DNA of 47,960 nt. Source: Firm-13 sp964617375 (GTDB lineage: Bacteria; Bacillota; Clostridia; Saccharofermentanales; Saccharofermentanaceae). Location: positions 1 to 47,960 of the forward strand of contig CAZTXQ010000019.1 of NCBI GenBank assembly GCA_964617375.1, written 5' to 3'. How positions within the stretch are numbered: position 1 is the first letter of the stretch; every line of letters starts with the position of its first letter. Below, piece after piece: positions 9,055-18,175 of the stretch. Position numbers and translations under genes: made by a program. Below the pieces are notes generated by a model that searched no databases, had not been told where the DNA came from, and saw only the letters and a list, made by a program, of their open reading frames with translations.

Positions 9055-10833
9055 TTACGAATTTTCTTTTCCCGAGAACTGAACTTTATAGAGCTCTGCA
9101 TAGAGGCCGTTTGCGGCCAGTAAGACTTCGTGCGAGCCGCGTTCCTGTACGCCATTCTCATCAAGATAAATGATTTCGTCGGCATTTCGTATGGTGGAAA
9201 GACGGTGCGCGACAATGAGGCATGTTCTTCCTTTTGACAGACGTTCAAGCGCTTCCTGAATACGAAGCTCCGTCTGTGTATCGAGAGCCGATGTCGCCTC
9301 ATCAAGAAGCAGCACGGGCGGATTCTTAAGAAAGACCCGCGCAATCGATATGCGCTGTTTCTGACCGCCGGACAATAGAAGGCCGCGTTCCCCGACATAG
9401 GTCGAGTAGCCGTCGGGAAGACTCTTGACGAATTCATCAAGTTCCGCCTCTTTCGCGGCGGAAAGTACTTCCTCATCTGTGGCGTCCAGACGGCCGTAAC
9501 GGATATTTTCCATGATGCTTGCGGCAAACAGATATACATCCTGCTGAACAATTCCGATATTCTTGCGAAGAGAGGAGATATCGATATCCCGGATATCGAT
9601 TCCGTCCAGGCGGATCGCGCCTTCCTGTACTTCATAAAATCGCGGTATCAAGTGGCAAAGAGTCGTTTTACCGCTGCCGGAAGGGCCTACGATTGCAGCG
9701 GTTTTCCCGGCGTCGATCACAAGGTTAATGCTGGAGAGGACATTGTCGGCCGTTTCGTCGGAATTGTAAGAGAAAGTGACGTTCGAAAAAGAGACTTCGC
9801 CTTTTACGTTCGAAAGAACAATTGCGTCCTTCCGGTTTGTGATATCCGGCTTTTCGCGCATCAGGGAAACAAACCGTAAGAATCCCGACATGCCCGATTG
9901 ATACAGTTCGGTAAAATTGATGAGTTTTCGGATCGGAGATAAAAAGAGCGATATATACAGCGTGAATGTGATGAGATCAATAACGTTCAGTTCGCCTTTC
10001 ATGATCAGGTAGCCGCCGAACCCGATGGCAAGGAGATTTAGGAGTCCGATCATGAATTCCATTCCGGTAAAAAATGTGCTCATGATCTTGTAGAAACGCC
10101 CGCGCGCATTGCGGTAATCCAGAGTAACGTGCTCAAATTTACCCGCTTCGTAGGATTCGTTGGCGAAAGCCTTGGACACACGGGATCCGGAGATGCTTGA
10201 TTCGATCTGCGAATTGAGAGAAGCCGTGTTATCTTTGAGTTTGGCCGATGCAAAGGACATTCTTTTTCGAAGAAGGATCGTAAACAGAAGGAGCAGCGGC
10301 AGAAAAATAAGGAGCATTATGGTCAGCTTCATGTTTATGAAAAAGAGCGCGATTACCGATCCGATCAGCGTAACGGAAGAGATGAACAGATCCTCGGGAC
10401 CATGGTGAGACAGTTCGGTTATATCAAAGAGATCCGACAGAATTCTGCTCATCAGGTTGCCGGTGCGGCTCTTGTCATAGAAAGTAAAGGACAGATTCTG
10501 GAGATGGCCGAAGAGATCGCGGCGCATCTGCATTTCGATATCGGCGCCCATTATATGACCCCAGTACGTTACGATGTACTGCATACCGGCTTTAACGGCA
10601 AAGGATACGAAAATGATTGCGATCAGCAGAAAAAACGCACGGAAGTTATTCTCCGGCAGATACGTGTTCAGCGCAAATCTTGAGAGCATGGGAAAACTTA
10701 AGTCAATACCGGATATGAAAAATGCGCAGATCATGTCCAGAAGAAACAAACGCATATTCGGCTTATAATAGGAAAGAAATATTGCCAATGGCTTTTTCAT
10801 TAAAAAATCTTCTTCAGATACTGTAAATTTCAT
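9055..10833 (-). CDS. ABC exporter, fused membrane and ATPase domains (half-transporter)
   Basis: This 592-residue half-transporter has six membrane helices (about residues 28-310) followed by an ATPase domain: Walker A GPSGSGKT (383-390), Q-loop Gln430, signature LSGGQ (487-491), Walker B VLLLDE (507-512) and H-loop His543. It should work as a homodimer, because no second half-transporter is next to it. The family (MsbA/BmrA/Sav1866-like) exports lipids, drugs or peptides; the substrate cannot be read from the sequence. A second in-frame ATG, at codon 12 (10800), is a possible start. It is transcribed divergently from the MutS-like gene. Confidence 0.93.
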   Translation of the reverse strand: MKFTVSEEDFLMKKPLAIFLSYYKPNMRLFLLDMICAFFISGIDLSFPMLSRFALNTYLPENNFRAFFLLIAIIFVSFAVKAGMQYIVTYWGHIMGADIEMQMRRDLFGHLQNLSFTFYDKSRTGNLMSRILSDLFDITELSHHGPEDLFISSVTLIGSVIALFFINMKLTIMLLIFLPLLLLFTILLRKRMSFASAKLKDNTASLNSQIESSISGSRVSKAFANESYEAGKFEHVTLDYRNARGRFYKIMSTFFTGMEFMIGLLNLLAIGFGGYLIMKGELNVIDLITFTLYISLFLSPIRKLINFTELYQSGMSGFLRFVSLMREKPDITNRKDAIVLSNVKGEVSFSNVTFSYNSDETADNVLSSINLVIDAGKTAAIVGPSGSGKTTLCHLIPRFYEVQEGAIRLDGIDIRDIDISSLRKNIGIVQQDVYLFAASIMENIRYGRLDATDEEVLSAAKEAELDEFVKSLPDGYSTYVGERGLLLSGGQKQRISIARVFLKNPPVLLLDEATSALDTQTELRIQEALERLSKGRTCLIVAHRLSTIRNADEIIYLDENGVQERGSHEVLLAANGLYAELYKVQFSGKENS

Positions 10834-10880
10834 GTTGACCTGCCTTTCCGGAACTCCATTTTATCCGAATTAGGATTGCT

Positions 10881-10911
10881 TTGCCATATCTATTCATCGA
10901 TGTGTTAGAAT
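10881..10911 (+). promoter_or_regulatory. Promoter of the membrane MutS-like gene
   Basis: TTGCCA (10881-10886), a 19 bp spacer and TAGAAT (10906-10911) with an upstream TG that makes an extended -10. An AGGAGG-type SD follows just before the ATG at 10951. Confidence 0.55.
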
Positions 10912-10950
10912 CTTTTATGTATGCAACTGCGACTTTAGGAGGACTCATTC

Positions 10951-12798
10951 ATGGATCAGCTACCAATCGATAAAAGGAACCGGCTCTTTGCAGAAAGAGA
11001 AAAGGACCTTACGTTAAAACGGGATATAAAGGAGAAGATATCCACCGTATATAGCAATATCCGGATGGCAATGTTTCTCGGCGGGGTTATAGGCGGCGGC
11101 ATTCTGCTCTATTTTGACAAGAAAATTCTTGCGTTTATCGTATTCCTTGCCTTTGCGGGACTATTTATCGTAACGGCTCTGCGGCATCAGGCGCTGAAGA
11201 AAGAGTTGTACTATCTATCAACACTGCTCGATATTCATGCAGAGTACAAAGCCAGAGCGGTCCATGATTTTGACAAGCTGCCCGACACCGGAGAGAATTT
11301 CAAGGATCCGAGCCACATATATTCGGATGATCTGGACCTTTTCGGGCCGAGATCGCTCTTTCATCTTATGAGCACCGCGGAGACCTGGTTCGGCCGGCGG
11401 AGCTTTGCCGATCTTTTGCTGTCGGCTGCGGATAAAGACAAAGACATCCGGCTCATCACAAAAAGGCAGGCTGCCGTTGCCGAGCTTGGCGAAAATATAG
11501 AGGTCCTTGAGGAGATGAAGGCGTCGGGAAGAATAGCAAGCCGGAGCGCGGAGGATCCCGGGAAACTGCTGGATTATGTGAAGAAAGACGAAGGAAAACC
11601 GTTGATTTCAGGTTTTTTTCTTCTGTTGTCCGCTTTAGCTACTTTCGCATTCCTCCTCTCCGTGGTCCTTGTCTTTATTTTTCATCTGATTCCTCCGTTT
11701 GTATTTTTAGCTCTAACGATCGTTCAAATCATCATGGTCGCCTTCAAGTATCAGAAGTATAAGCCGGCCTTTGAATCTGTCGGGGACTTCTACGCCGAAA
11801 TTTCCGCGTACACGAAACTGTTCGGGGACATTGAAAAGTCGGATCATACATCGGAACTGCTCAAGGAGATTCGGGACGTCCTTAAAGGCGGCAGGAATTC
11901 TTCATCGGACTCCGCCTCAAAACGGGTAAAGAAGCTTCGCAGAATCTGCCTTTTCATACAGGCAAGAAGTCAGCCGATTCTTTTCTTTGTACTGAATGTC
12001 TGCTTCCTTTATGATAACTACTGCATTTATTTTCTGGAAAAATGGAAGCACGAGTCCGGAAGCCATCTCGAAGAATATCTGAAGGCTTTGGGCACCTGGG
12101 AAGCTCTCATGAGCCTTTCCACGCTGACGTTTGTCTATCCGGAATGTTCCTTTCCGACCTTCACGAGCGAAAGCGACGGGCATAAGGCCGCTTTTGAAGC
12201 GGTATGCATGGGACATCCGCTGATTCCGGTAAACCGGCAGGTTAGAAATGACTTTTCGCTTACTTCCGGCACCGCGCTGATTACCGGCTCGAATATGTCG
12301 GGCAAAACCACTCTTTTGCGAACCGTGGGTGTGAATGCCGTACTGGCATACGCCGGAACGATCTGCTGCGCGGAATCTCTTGTGATCGGACGCATGCAAA
12401 TCGCATCCTCCATGCGTATTGCCGATAATTTGGCGGAGGGACTTTCCACCTTCTATGCCGAGCTTCTCCGCATCGGCGGCATTATCGAAAAGTCCAGGGA
12501 AGAGGTACCGCTCCTCTATCTGATCGATGAGATCTTCAGGGGCACAAATTCCCGGGATCGTACGGACGGCGCTAAAATCGTCCTGAAAAACCTGAACAAG
12601 CCATGGATCATCGGACTTATGTCGACGCATGACTATGAGCTTTGTTCGTCGGAAGTGCAGGGCGGTATGGACCTGAAGAATTATCATTTCTCGGAAACAT
12701 ACGATGAGGCAGGCATTCATTTCGACTATAAACTGGCTGAAGGCATATCTGTTTCCGCGAACGCCAGATATCTCATGCGCATGATCGGAATTGAATAA
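10951..12798 (+). CDS. Membrane-bound MutS-family ATPase
   Basis: The C-terminal third is the MutS ATPase: Walker A GSNMSGKT (446-453) and Walker B YLIDEIFRGTNSRDR (Asp526 and Glu527), with the conserved STFYAEL helix before it. The N-terminal part is not that of a mismatch-repair MutS: there is no mismatch-recognition domain, and instead there are two membrane helices at about 37-77, two more at about 218-265 and a possible one near 340-358. The middle (130-200) resembles the MutS core lever region. Such 600-residue membrane MutS homologues occur in Firmicutes and Bacteroidetes and have no settled function. Databases often label them mismatch repair, which the layout does not support. It stands alone. 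Confidence 0.85.
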   Translation: MDQLPIDKRNRLFAEREKDLTLKRDIKEKISTVYSNIRMAMFLGGVIGGGILLYFDKKILAFIVFLAFAGLFIVTALRHQALKKELYYLSTLLDIHAEYKARAVHDFDKLPDTGENFKDPSHIYSDDLDLFGPRSLFHLMSTAETWFGRRSFADLLLSAADKDKDIRLITKRQAAVAELGENIEVLEEMKASGRIASRSAEDPGKLLDYVKKDEGKPLISGFFLLLSALATFAFLLSVVLVFIFHLIPPFVFLALTIVQIIMVAFKYQKYKPAFESVGDFYAEISAYTKLFGDIEKSDHTSELLKEIRDVLKGGRNSSSDSASKRVKKLRRICLFIQARSQPILFFVLNVCFLYDNYCIYFLEKWKHESGSHLEEYLKALGTWEALMSLSTLTFVYPECSFPTFTSESDGHKAAFEAVCMGHPLIPVNRQVRNDFSLTSGTALITGSNMSGKTTLLRTVGVNAVLAYAGTICCAESLVIGRMQIASSMRIADNLAEGLSTFYAELLRIGGIIEKSREEVPLLYLIDEIFRGTNSRDRTDGAKIVLKNLNKPWIIGLMSTHDYELCSSEVQGGMDLKNYHFSETYDEAGIHFDYKLAEGISVSANARYLMRMIGIE

Positions 12799-13025
12799 AA
12801 TCCGGATAGCAATGAAAGACAAATGAGAAACAGCAAGTCAATATGACTGAATAAAATGAGAAACATGCAGAAAGCATCTTGATAAACGAGAAAATAAGGC
12901 ATAAAATGAAATAACACAAAATATAAATTGCAATTAACTTGCGTATATACAAAGAGACTTGCAATCGTCTTCCATATGAAGGAAACAGACTACTCGTTTA
13001 TATCGGTATTGCATGGGGGTAACAG

Positions 13026-14273
13026 ATGATATCATTTACGGAAAACACACGGTATTTCGGCGATTCGAATCCTCAGGAGCTGCTGGAAACGTACGGTTCG
13101 CCATTATATGTATATAATGAAAGCATTTTGAGAGACCGCATGCGCAGGATGGCGCACTTGATATCATACCCCGGGTTTACGGCCAACTATTCGATCAAAA
13201 CGAATTCGAATCTCGAGATACTCAAAATGGCTCTTGAGGAAGGCTTAAACGCGGATGCGATGTCTCCCGGTGAAATTCATGTGCTCTTAAAGGCAGGATT
13301 CCCGAAAGAACGTATCTTTTATGTTTCGAATAACGTATCCAAGGATGAACTGCAATATGCAATTGATCAGGGTGTTGCGATAAGTCTTGACAGCCTCTCT
13401 CAACTTGAACGCTACGGTGAAATCAATCGGGGCGGTCGATGTGCGGTACGTCTGAACCCGGGCGTCGGAGCGGGTCATCATGAGAAAGTTGTCACGGCGG
13501 GGAAGAAGACGAAGTTTGCGATCGCCGAGGCGGACATCCCGTCTGTTAAGGAAATTGCCGCCCGCTATGATCTCAAGATTGTCGGAATCAATCAGCATAT
13601 CGGATCTCTTTTTATGGACGGCACGCCGTTCCTTACGGCTGTTTCCCATTTCCTCGAGATGGCCTTGCAGTTTCAGGATCTGGAGTTTGTCGACTTTGGC
13701 GGCGGCTTTGGAATACCCTATCATAAGCTGTCCGGTGAGAAGGAATTTGATCTGACATTATTCGGAGCGGCTCTGGAAGAGCTGGTGGAAGACTGGGCGG
13801 CCCGTTACGGGCACAAGATTGTCTTCAAGTCTGAACCCGGCCGGTACATTGCGGCGGAGGGCGGCGTGATTCTCGGAACGGTGCATGCGAAAAAGCAGAA
13901 CAGCGGCATTACGTATGTAGGAACCGATGTGGGCATGAACGTTCTCGTGCGTCCGTCGATGTATGATTCCTGGCACGATATTGAAGTATATCGTGACGGC
14001 AGGATCGCGAATCCGGAAAACGGATCTGAAAGAGTTAATGTCGTCGGTAATATCTGCGAAAGCGGAGATATACTTGCGAAAGACCGCGAACTTCCGGTTA
14101 TTGAAGAGAATGATATTCTCTGCGTCCTGGATGCGGGTGCGTACGGATATTCGATGTGTTCAAACTATAACAACCGTCTCCGGCCTGCAGAGGTGCTGAT
14201 CGGCCTTGACGGCAAGCCAAGACTGATCAGAAGAAGAGATACGTTTGAGACTCTTACGGAGAATTTTTTATAA
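13026..14273 (+). CDS. lysA: Diaminopimelate decarboxylase
   Basis: This enzyme decarboxylates meso-diaminopimelate to L-lysine, the last step of lysine synthesis, using PLP. PLP-binding Lys58 lies in YSIKTN. Other seen motifs are His191 in NQHIGS, the phosphate-binding GGGFGIPY, EPGRY (270-274), the catalytic Cys344 in CESGD from the partner subunit, and DAGAYGYSM. The length of 415 is normal. The SD is GGGGGT just before the ATG. About 227 bp of AT-rich sequence precedes the gene; I see no lysine riboswitch core there and no clear promoter. Carboxynorspermidine decarboxylase is a relative, but the motif set fits LysA better. Confidence 0.93.
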   Translation: MISFTENTRYFGDSNPQELLETYGSPLYVYNESILRDRMRRMAHLISYPGFTANYSIKTNSNLEILKMALEEGLNADAMSPGEIHVLLKAGFPKERIFYVSNNVSKDELQYAIDQGVAISLDSLSQLERYGEINRGGRCAVRLNPGVGAGHHEKVVTAGKKTKFAIAEADIPSVKEIAARYDLKIVGINQHIGSLFMDGTPFLTAVSHFLEMALQFQDLEFVDFGGGFGIPYHKLSGEKEFDLTLFGAALEELVEDWAARYGHKIVFKSEPGRYIAAEGGVILGTVHAKKQNSGITYVGTDVGMNVLVRPSMYDSWHDIEVYRDGRIANPENGSERVNVVGNICESGDILAKDRELPVIEENDILCVLDAGAYGYSMCSNYNNRLRPAEVLIGLDGKPRLIRRRDTFETLTENFL

Positions 14274-14362
14274 AACCAGTAGCAAAATAACTGTTTGTGA
14301 TAATAACATTAATGTTACAGTGTGCAAACTGCTCAAAAAATATTGCTCTTCTGCATAAATCC

Positions 14363-14391
14363 TTGTAATGACGTAATATCTAGGGTAAACT
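14363..14391 (+). promoter_or_regulatory. Promoter of the kinase/vWA/phosphatase operon
   Basis: TTGTAA (14363-14368), a 17 bp spacer and TAAACT (14386-14391) lie about 40 bp upstream of the kinase ATG at 14433. Confidence 0.5.
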
Positions 14392-14432
14392 TTAGATAAA
14401 GTGTGAACATTTCAAGAACAAGAAGGGCAAAT

Positions 14433-16307
14433 ATGGCAAACACATGGACAGAGGCCTTGTCTCGTACAAAAGTTGTAATTTTTGATTATCCGGCACTCTT
14501 TGAAGCCGGCAGGTATACTGTTTTCAAAAACCTTCTTGAAACGATTCTTTCGAGTAAAATCGATGTTCTTGTCAATACCTCTTTTCATGTATACAACGCC
14601 TGTGTTACTCATGCGGACAACCCGAACGATGAAGAAGTGAAATCGGAAGCCGACGAATTTTTGTCCATGCTGCTGCATGCCGGCCGATTGGTCGTTGAGA
14701 GTTCAGAAATGTCAGTGATTTCACTCGTAAAAGACAATCTTGATCAGAATAACGTATGCCTGATTACGGGAAAAAGGTCTTCACTGATAACGCAAATTCG
14801 GGAAGAAGCCTTATCCGGAAACATGATGGCTTGCGTTTTCGATGGCGGGGAATACAAGCTGTACAAGGACTTGAAGGAGATGCGCGAGGGTGAAGTTTTT
14901 CCGGACGTCAATCCTGTATCCTCTTCGACAGACTATCTGGACGTGGCGATTTACGTCAATGTCGGTGATACCGTATGCACGAGAGAAGGAGAACGGATCC
15001 TTCTTACGGAAAAGATTAGTACCGGCGCGGAGGGACTCGTATTTCGGACGGATGATCCCAAACGTGTCGCCAAAATATATCACCGGGGCGTTATGACACC
15101 TCTTCGCTGGATGAAGCTTATCCGAATGACGCAGATGAAGATCAACTCCGACGGAATCTGCTGGCCGCGCTCTCTCATCTATAACCAGAATAATGAACCG
15201 GTCGGGTTTGTGATGCCCGCTGCGGAAGGATATACATTAGGCGCAGTATTTGACGGTCAGGATGCCATATACGAACGGTTTCCCGAATGGGACAGAAGGA
15301 GCGTCGTGGAGACTGCCTGTAAGGTCTTCGAGAAAATCGTATATCTGCACCTGTTCGGAATTATGATCGGAGATATTCAACTCAAGAACATTATGATTTT
15401 ATGTCCGAGCAAAGTGTACCTGATCGATATGGACAGTGTACAAATCGAAGACCTCCCGTGCCCCGTGGGTACGGAGGAGTTCACTCCGCCGGAATTGTGG
15501 GATCGTTCTTTTCAGTCTTTTCTCAGAAACTCGATTCATGAAGATTATTCATGCGGGATTCTGGCGTTTGCCATTCTGCTTTGCGGTCAGCATCCGTATA
15601 ACCAGCGGCAGGGTCATGAGACGCTTCGGGAAGAAATTGCGACGAAGTCCTTTCCGTATTCGACCGACGGTAAAGAGAATGATCAAGTGCCTGTCGGAGG
15701 ATTTGACCGGATATGGCAGGCACTTCCCGTTCAGCTCAGGAATATGTTTTTCAGCGCGTTTAGCGGGGGCAGGAGATATGAGACCATTGAGTGGTATGCC
15801 GCTCTGGTATCGTATAATAATGAACTGAGTCTGAAGAAATCTCCGGATCCGGAATCGTATATGCTCTTTCCGTATAATCCGCATAAAGTCAAAGCAGAAG
15901 AAGTAAATTACAGTAGAAAGCGTACCATTCGCGATTCCATCATTCATGTTCCGGAAGCGGATGATCCGACCTCAAGTACCAGAAAATATCCGGATAAGGT
16001 TATGTACAACGGCCGACCGATCGGGGTCGCGTTTGTCAATCAGGATAAGCTCGCGGAGATCGAGTTAAAGAGGGCCGGAGTCATGGGTCCTGTCGAGAAT
16101 ACCGCGAACAAACCTGCCGGGTCTCAAGATGCGAAATGCGCACCTGACCGGCCGGCCGCCGGAGACAAAAAAGCGGCAGCCGAAAAAACTGCATCCAAAT
16201 CAAATGGAAAGAATCAAAAAGGGAAGAGTAAAACGAAAACATTTTTATTTCTTTTTCTGTTCCTGTTTGTGATTATCCTTGCGATATTATATACTTTAAC
16301 GAAATAG
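14433..16307 (+). CDS. Membrane-anchored protein kinase with an N-terminal PIN-like/Rossmannoid domain (TerY-P type kinase)
   Basis: There are three parts. Residues 10-150 alternate strands and helices like a PIN or other Rossmannoid domain (VVIFD at 14-18, VCLITGK at 108-114, ACVFDGG at 133-139). Residues 185-465 are a Ser/Thr-type kinase: a glycine loop with Gly198 and Gly201, Lys214 in AKIY, a catalytic loop GDIQLKN (Asp314, Asn319) without the usual His-Arg, and IDMDSV in place of DFG (Asp332 or Asp334). A Lys-, Ala- and Pro-rich linker then leads to one C-terminal helix (603-620), so the kinase faces the cytoplasm. The ATG at 14433 has AAGGG upstream; a GTG at 14403 is less likely. A vWA gene and a PP2C gene follow, as in the TerY-P triad (kinase, vWA, PP2C). 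Confidence 0.8.
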   Translation: MANTWTEALSRTKVVIFDYPALFEAGRYTVFKNLLETILSSKIDVLVNTSFHVYNACVTHADNPNDEEVKSEADEFLSMLLHAGRLVVESSEMSVISLVKDNLDQNNVCLITGKRSSLITQIREEALSGNMMACVFDGGEYKLYKDLKEMREGEVFPDVNPVSSSTDYLDVAIYVNVGDTVCTREGERILLTEKISTGAEGLVFRTDDPKRVAKIYHRGVMTPLRWMKLIRMTQMKINSDGICWPRSLIYNQNNEPVGFVMPAAEGYTLGAVFDGQDAIYERFPEWDRRSVVETACKVFEKIVYLHLFGIMIGDIQLKNIMILCPSKVYLIDMDSVQIEDLPCPVGTEEFTPPELWDRSFQSFLRNSIHEDYSCGILAFAILLCGQHPYNQRQGHETLREEIATKSFPYSTDGKENDQVPVGGFDRIWQALPVQLRNMFFSAFSGGRRYETIEWYAALVSYNNELSLKKSPDPESYMLFPYNPHKVKAEEVNYSRKRTIRDSIIHVPEADDPTSSTRKYPDKVMYNGRPIGVAFVNQDKLAEIELKRAGVMGPVENTANKPAGSQDAKCAPDRPAAGDKKAAAEKTASKSNGKNQKGKSKTKTFLFLFLFLFVIILAILYTLTK

Positions 16308-16326
16308 CATTAAGGAGATATTCTTT

Positions 16327-17067
16327 ATGGGAAGTAAGAGACAGATCTTCAGCGAATCGGATTTCGGGAGGAGCACAAGGCGGCGTCTTCCGATTTGCTT
16401 TTGCCTTGACGTGAGTGGGTCTATGTCCGGTAATCCGATTCAGGAGCTCAACGAAGGTCTTCAGAGTTTCTTTTCCAGCATTCGCGATAACGAAGAGACA
16501 AGATCTGCTGCCGATATTTGCATCGTAACGTTCGGAGGCAAGGTTGAAATCGTATTGCCATTCGGAAAACTTGCCAAGAATCAATCCATTCCGCTTGTTC
16601 AGGCAACCACCAGCCTGACTCCGATCGGCGAAGGAATTCTCACGTCTCTCGAACTTCTTTCCGAGCGCAAAGACGGCTACAAGCATCTGGGAATCAAGTA
16701 TTATCAGCCTTGGCTTGTCGTGATCACGGACGGTGCACCGCAAGGCGACGAATCCATGGAGAATATGGAAAGAGCAATTGTAGCGGCCAATGAACTCGAG
16801 TCTTCGGGCAGGCTGGTCATTTTCAATATCGGTGTCGGACACTCTGTTGATTATAAGCTGCTGAAACGTCTGTCTGCGAAAAGAGCGGATCCGATCAGCA
16901 TCCAGTCGACACAATTTTCCAAATTGTTTGAATTCCTGGGATCGAGCAGTTCGTCCATTATTTCGGGAGGAATGAGGGACGAGGCCCTTTATGATTTTTC
17001 GACAAAGCAGCAGGGGAAATCGATGGCACTCGACGACTTCTTTAAGTATTTAGAGGATCATTCATGA
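16327..17067 (+). CDS. vWA-domain protein, TerY-like
   Basis: This 246-residue protein is almost entirely one von Willebrand factor A domain. The metal-binding (MIDAS) motif is intact: DVSGS with Asp28, Ser30 and Ser32, a Thr near 98 in SLTPIGEGI, and Asp135 in VITDGAPQGDE. There is no signal peptide or membrane helix, so it is cytoplasmic and probably a binding adaptor. In TerY-P systems a vWA protein of this size goes with a kinase and a PP2C phosphatase, as here. It starts 20 bp after the kinase gene, and its stop overlaps the phosphatase start (ATGA), so their translation is coupled. Confidence 0.9.
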   Translation: MGSKRQIFSESDFGRSTRRRLPICFCLDVSGSMSGNPIQELNEGLQSFFSSIRDNEETRSAADICIVTFGGKVEIVLPFGKLAKNQSIPLVQATTSLTPIGEGILTSLELLSERKDGYKHLGIKYYQPWLVVITDGAPQGDESMENMERAIVAANELESSGRLVIFNIGVGHSVDYKLLKRLSAKRADPISIQSTQFSKLFEFLGSSSSSIISGGMRDEALYDFSTKQQGKSMALDDFFKYLEDHS

Positions 17068-18164
17068 CAGCGGAATCGAACCGGCAGATACAGCATCTTT
17101 CTCTTGCGGGGAGAAAGCACCGTGACAAAGGGGTTCCCTGCGAAGATGCCTCCCTTTCGGTTTCACAAAACGGCGTTTCCGTTGTCTGTTTGTCCGATGG
17201 CGCGGGAAGCAGCCAGTATACACACGCAGATGTGGGCGCCAAGTGTGTCGTTCAGACGATATGTGAACTGATGCTTAAGCACTTTGACGCATTTTATTAT
17301 GATATACGTGAATCGGTCGTTAAAAACGTACTGATCGCCGCCATACAGTCGGAACTGACCATCAAGGCCAAGGAGATGTCTCTTGCGGGGATGGAGATTA
17401 TGTCCTGCACGATGCTCTTCAGCGCGGTCAAGGACACCCGTATGATTTGCGGTCATATCGGCGACGGAATTATCGCCCGGGTATCCGGCTCCGGCATGCA
17501 GCCGATTACGCTGCCGCAGAACGGAGAGATCGCTGCAAGCACCCTTTTTGTTACTCTGCCGGATGCTCAGAATTATTTGAGGGTCATACGAACCACTACG
17601 GATGACACTCACGCCGTGATTCTGATGACGGATGGTGTCTGTGATATGGTATTTGACCAGACCAAACTGCTGCTGATGCCTGTCGTCGCACGATTGGCCG
17701 AACTCGGAGGCCTTCCCGGACCGGAACGTGAACGAGAACTGACGAAAACGATACGGAGCTTTATTATAGATGCCAGCCCGATTTCGGATGATGCGAGCAT
17801 CGGTCTTATTTATTTCTCCGATACGGAAGCCCCGGATTTTGACAGCCTCCCTCTTGACAAGGAGATTTGTCATCGCGATCTTAAAGATGATCTGCAGAAT
17901 GTACAGGACGAAATATTGCCGAAAGTACGGTTTGCCAGAGAGATATACCAGAAGTCAAATGCGCTGGTTCATGATGAGATTGCCGGTGAAGAAGAGGCGG
18001 AAACCGGAAACGAAACGAAGGCCGCCCCGGATCATCTGCCGGAAGACCTTCCGGAAATCAAAGAAAGACCCGCCCTTTCGGGGAAAAAGGGAATTCTGAT
18101 CGGTGTCGGAGTCAGTTTGGCGTTTATGACAGTAGTAATGATCGTATATTTAATATTCCGCTGA
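17064..18164 (+). CDS. PP2C-family Ser/Thr phosphatase with C-terminal membrane anchor
   Basis: The phosphatase should reverse phosphorylation by the kinase two genes upstream. Metal-binding acidic residues of the PP2C fold are visible: Asp28 in CEDAS, Asp45-Gly46 in SDGAGS, Asp134-Gly135 in HIGDG, Asp190-Gly191 in MTDG and Asp242-Asp243 in ISDDAS. The domain ends near 255. An acidic linker and one membrane helix (about 344-365) follow, so the enzyme, like the kinase, is anchored with its active domain in the cytoplasm. The start overlaps the vWA stop by 4 nt. It is distinct from the PrpC that is usually paired with PrkC, which lacks such an anchor. Confidence 0.9.
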   Translation: MTAESNRQIQHLSLAGRKHRDKGVPCEDASLSVSQNGVSVVCLSDGAGSSQYTHADVGAKCVVQTICELMLKHFDAFYYDIRESVVKNVLIAAIQSELTIKAKEMSLAGMEIMSCTMLFSAVKDTRMICGHIGDGIIARVSGSGMQPITLPQNGEIAASTLFVTLPDAQNYLRVIRTTTDDTHAVILMTDGVCDMVFDQTKLLLMPVVARLAELGGLPGPERERELTKTIRSFIIDASPISDDASIGLIYFSDTEAPDFDSLPLDKEICHRDLKDDLQNVQDEILPKVRFAREIYQKSNALVHDEIAGEEEAETGNETKAAPDHLPEDLPEIKERPALSGKKGILIGVGVSLAFMTVVMIVYLIFR

Positions 18165-18175
18165 GAGGTACAGTT

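Noticed and set aside
12799..13025. Lysine riboswitch or T-box in front of lysA
   Set aside because: The stretch is AT-rich, and I see neither the conserved lysine aptamer core nor a T-box sequence.
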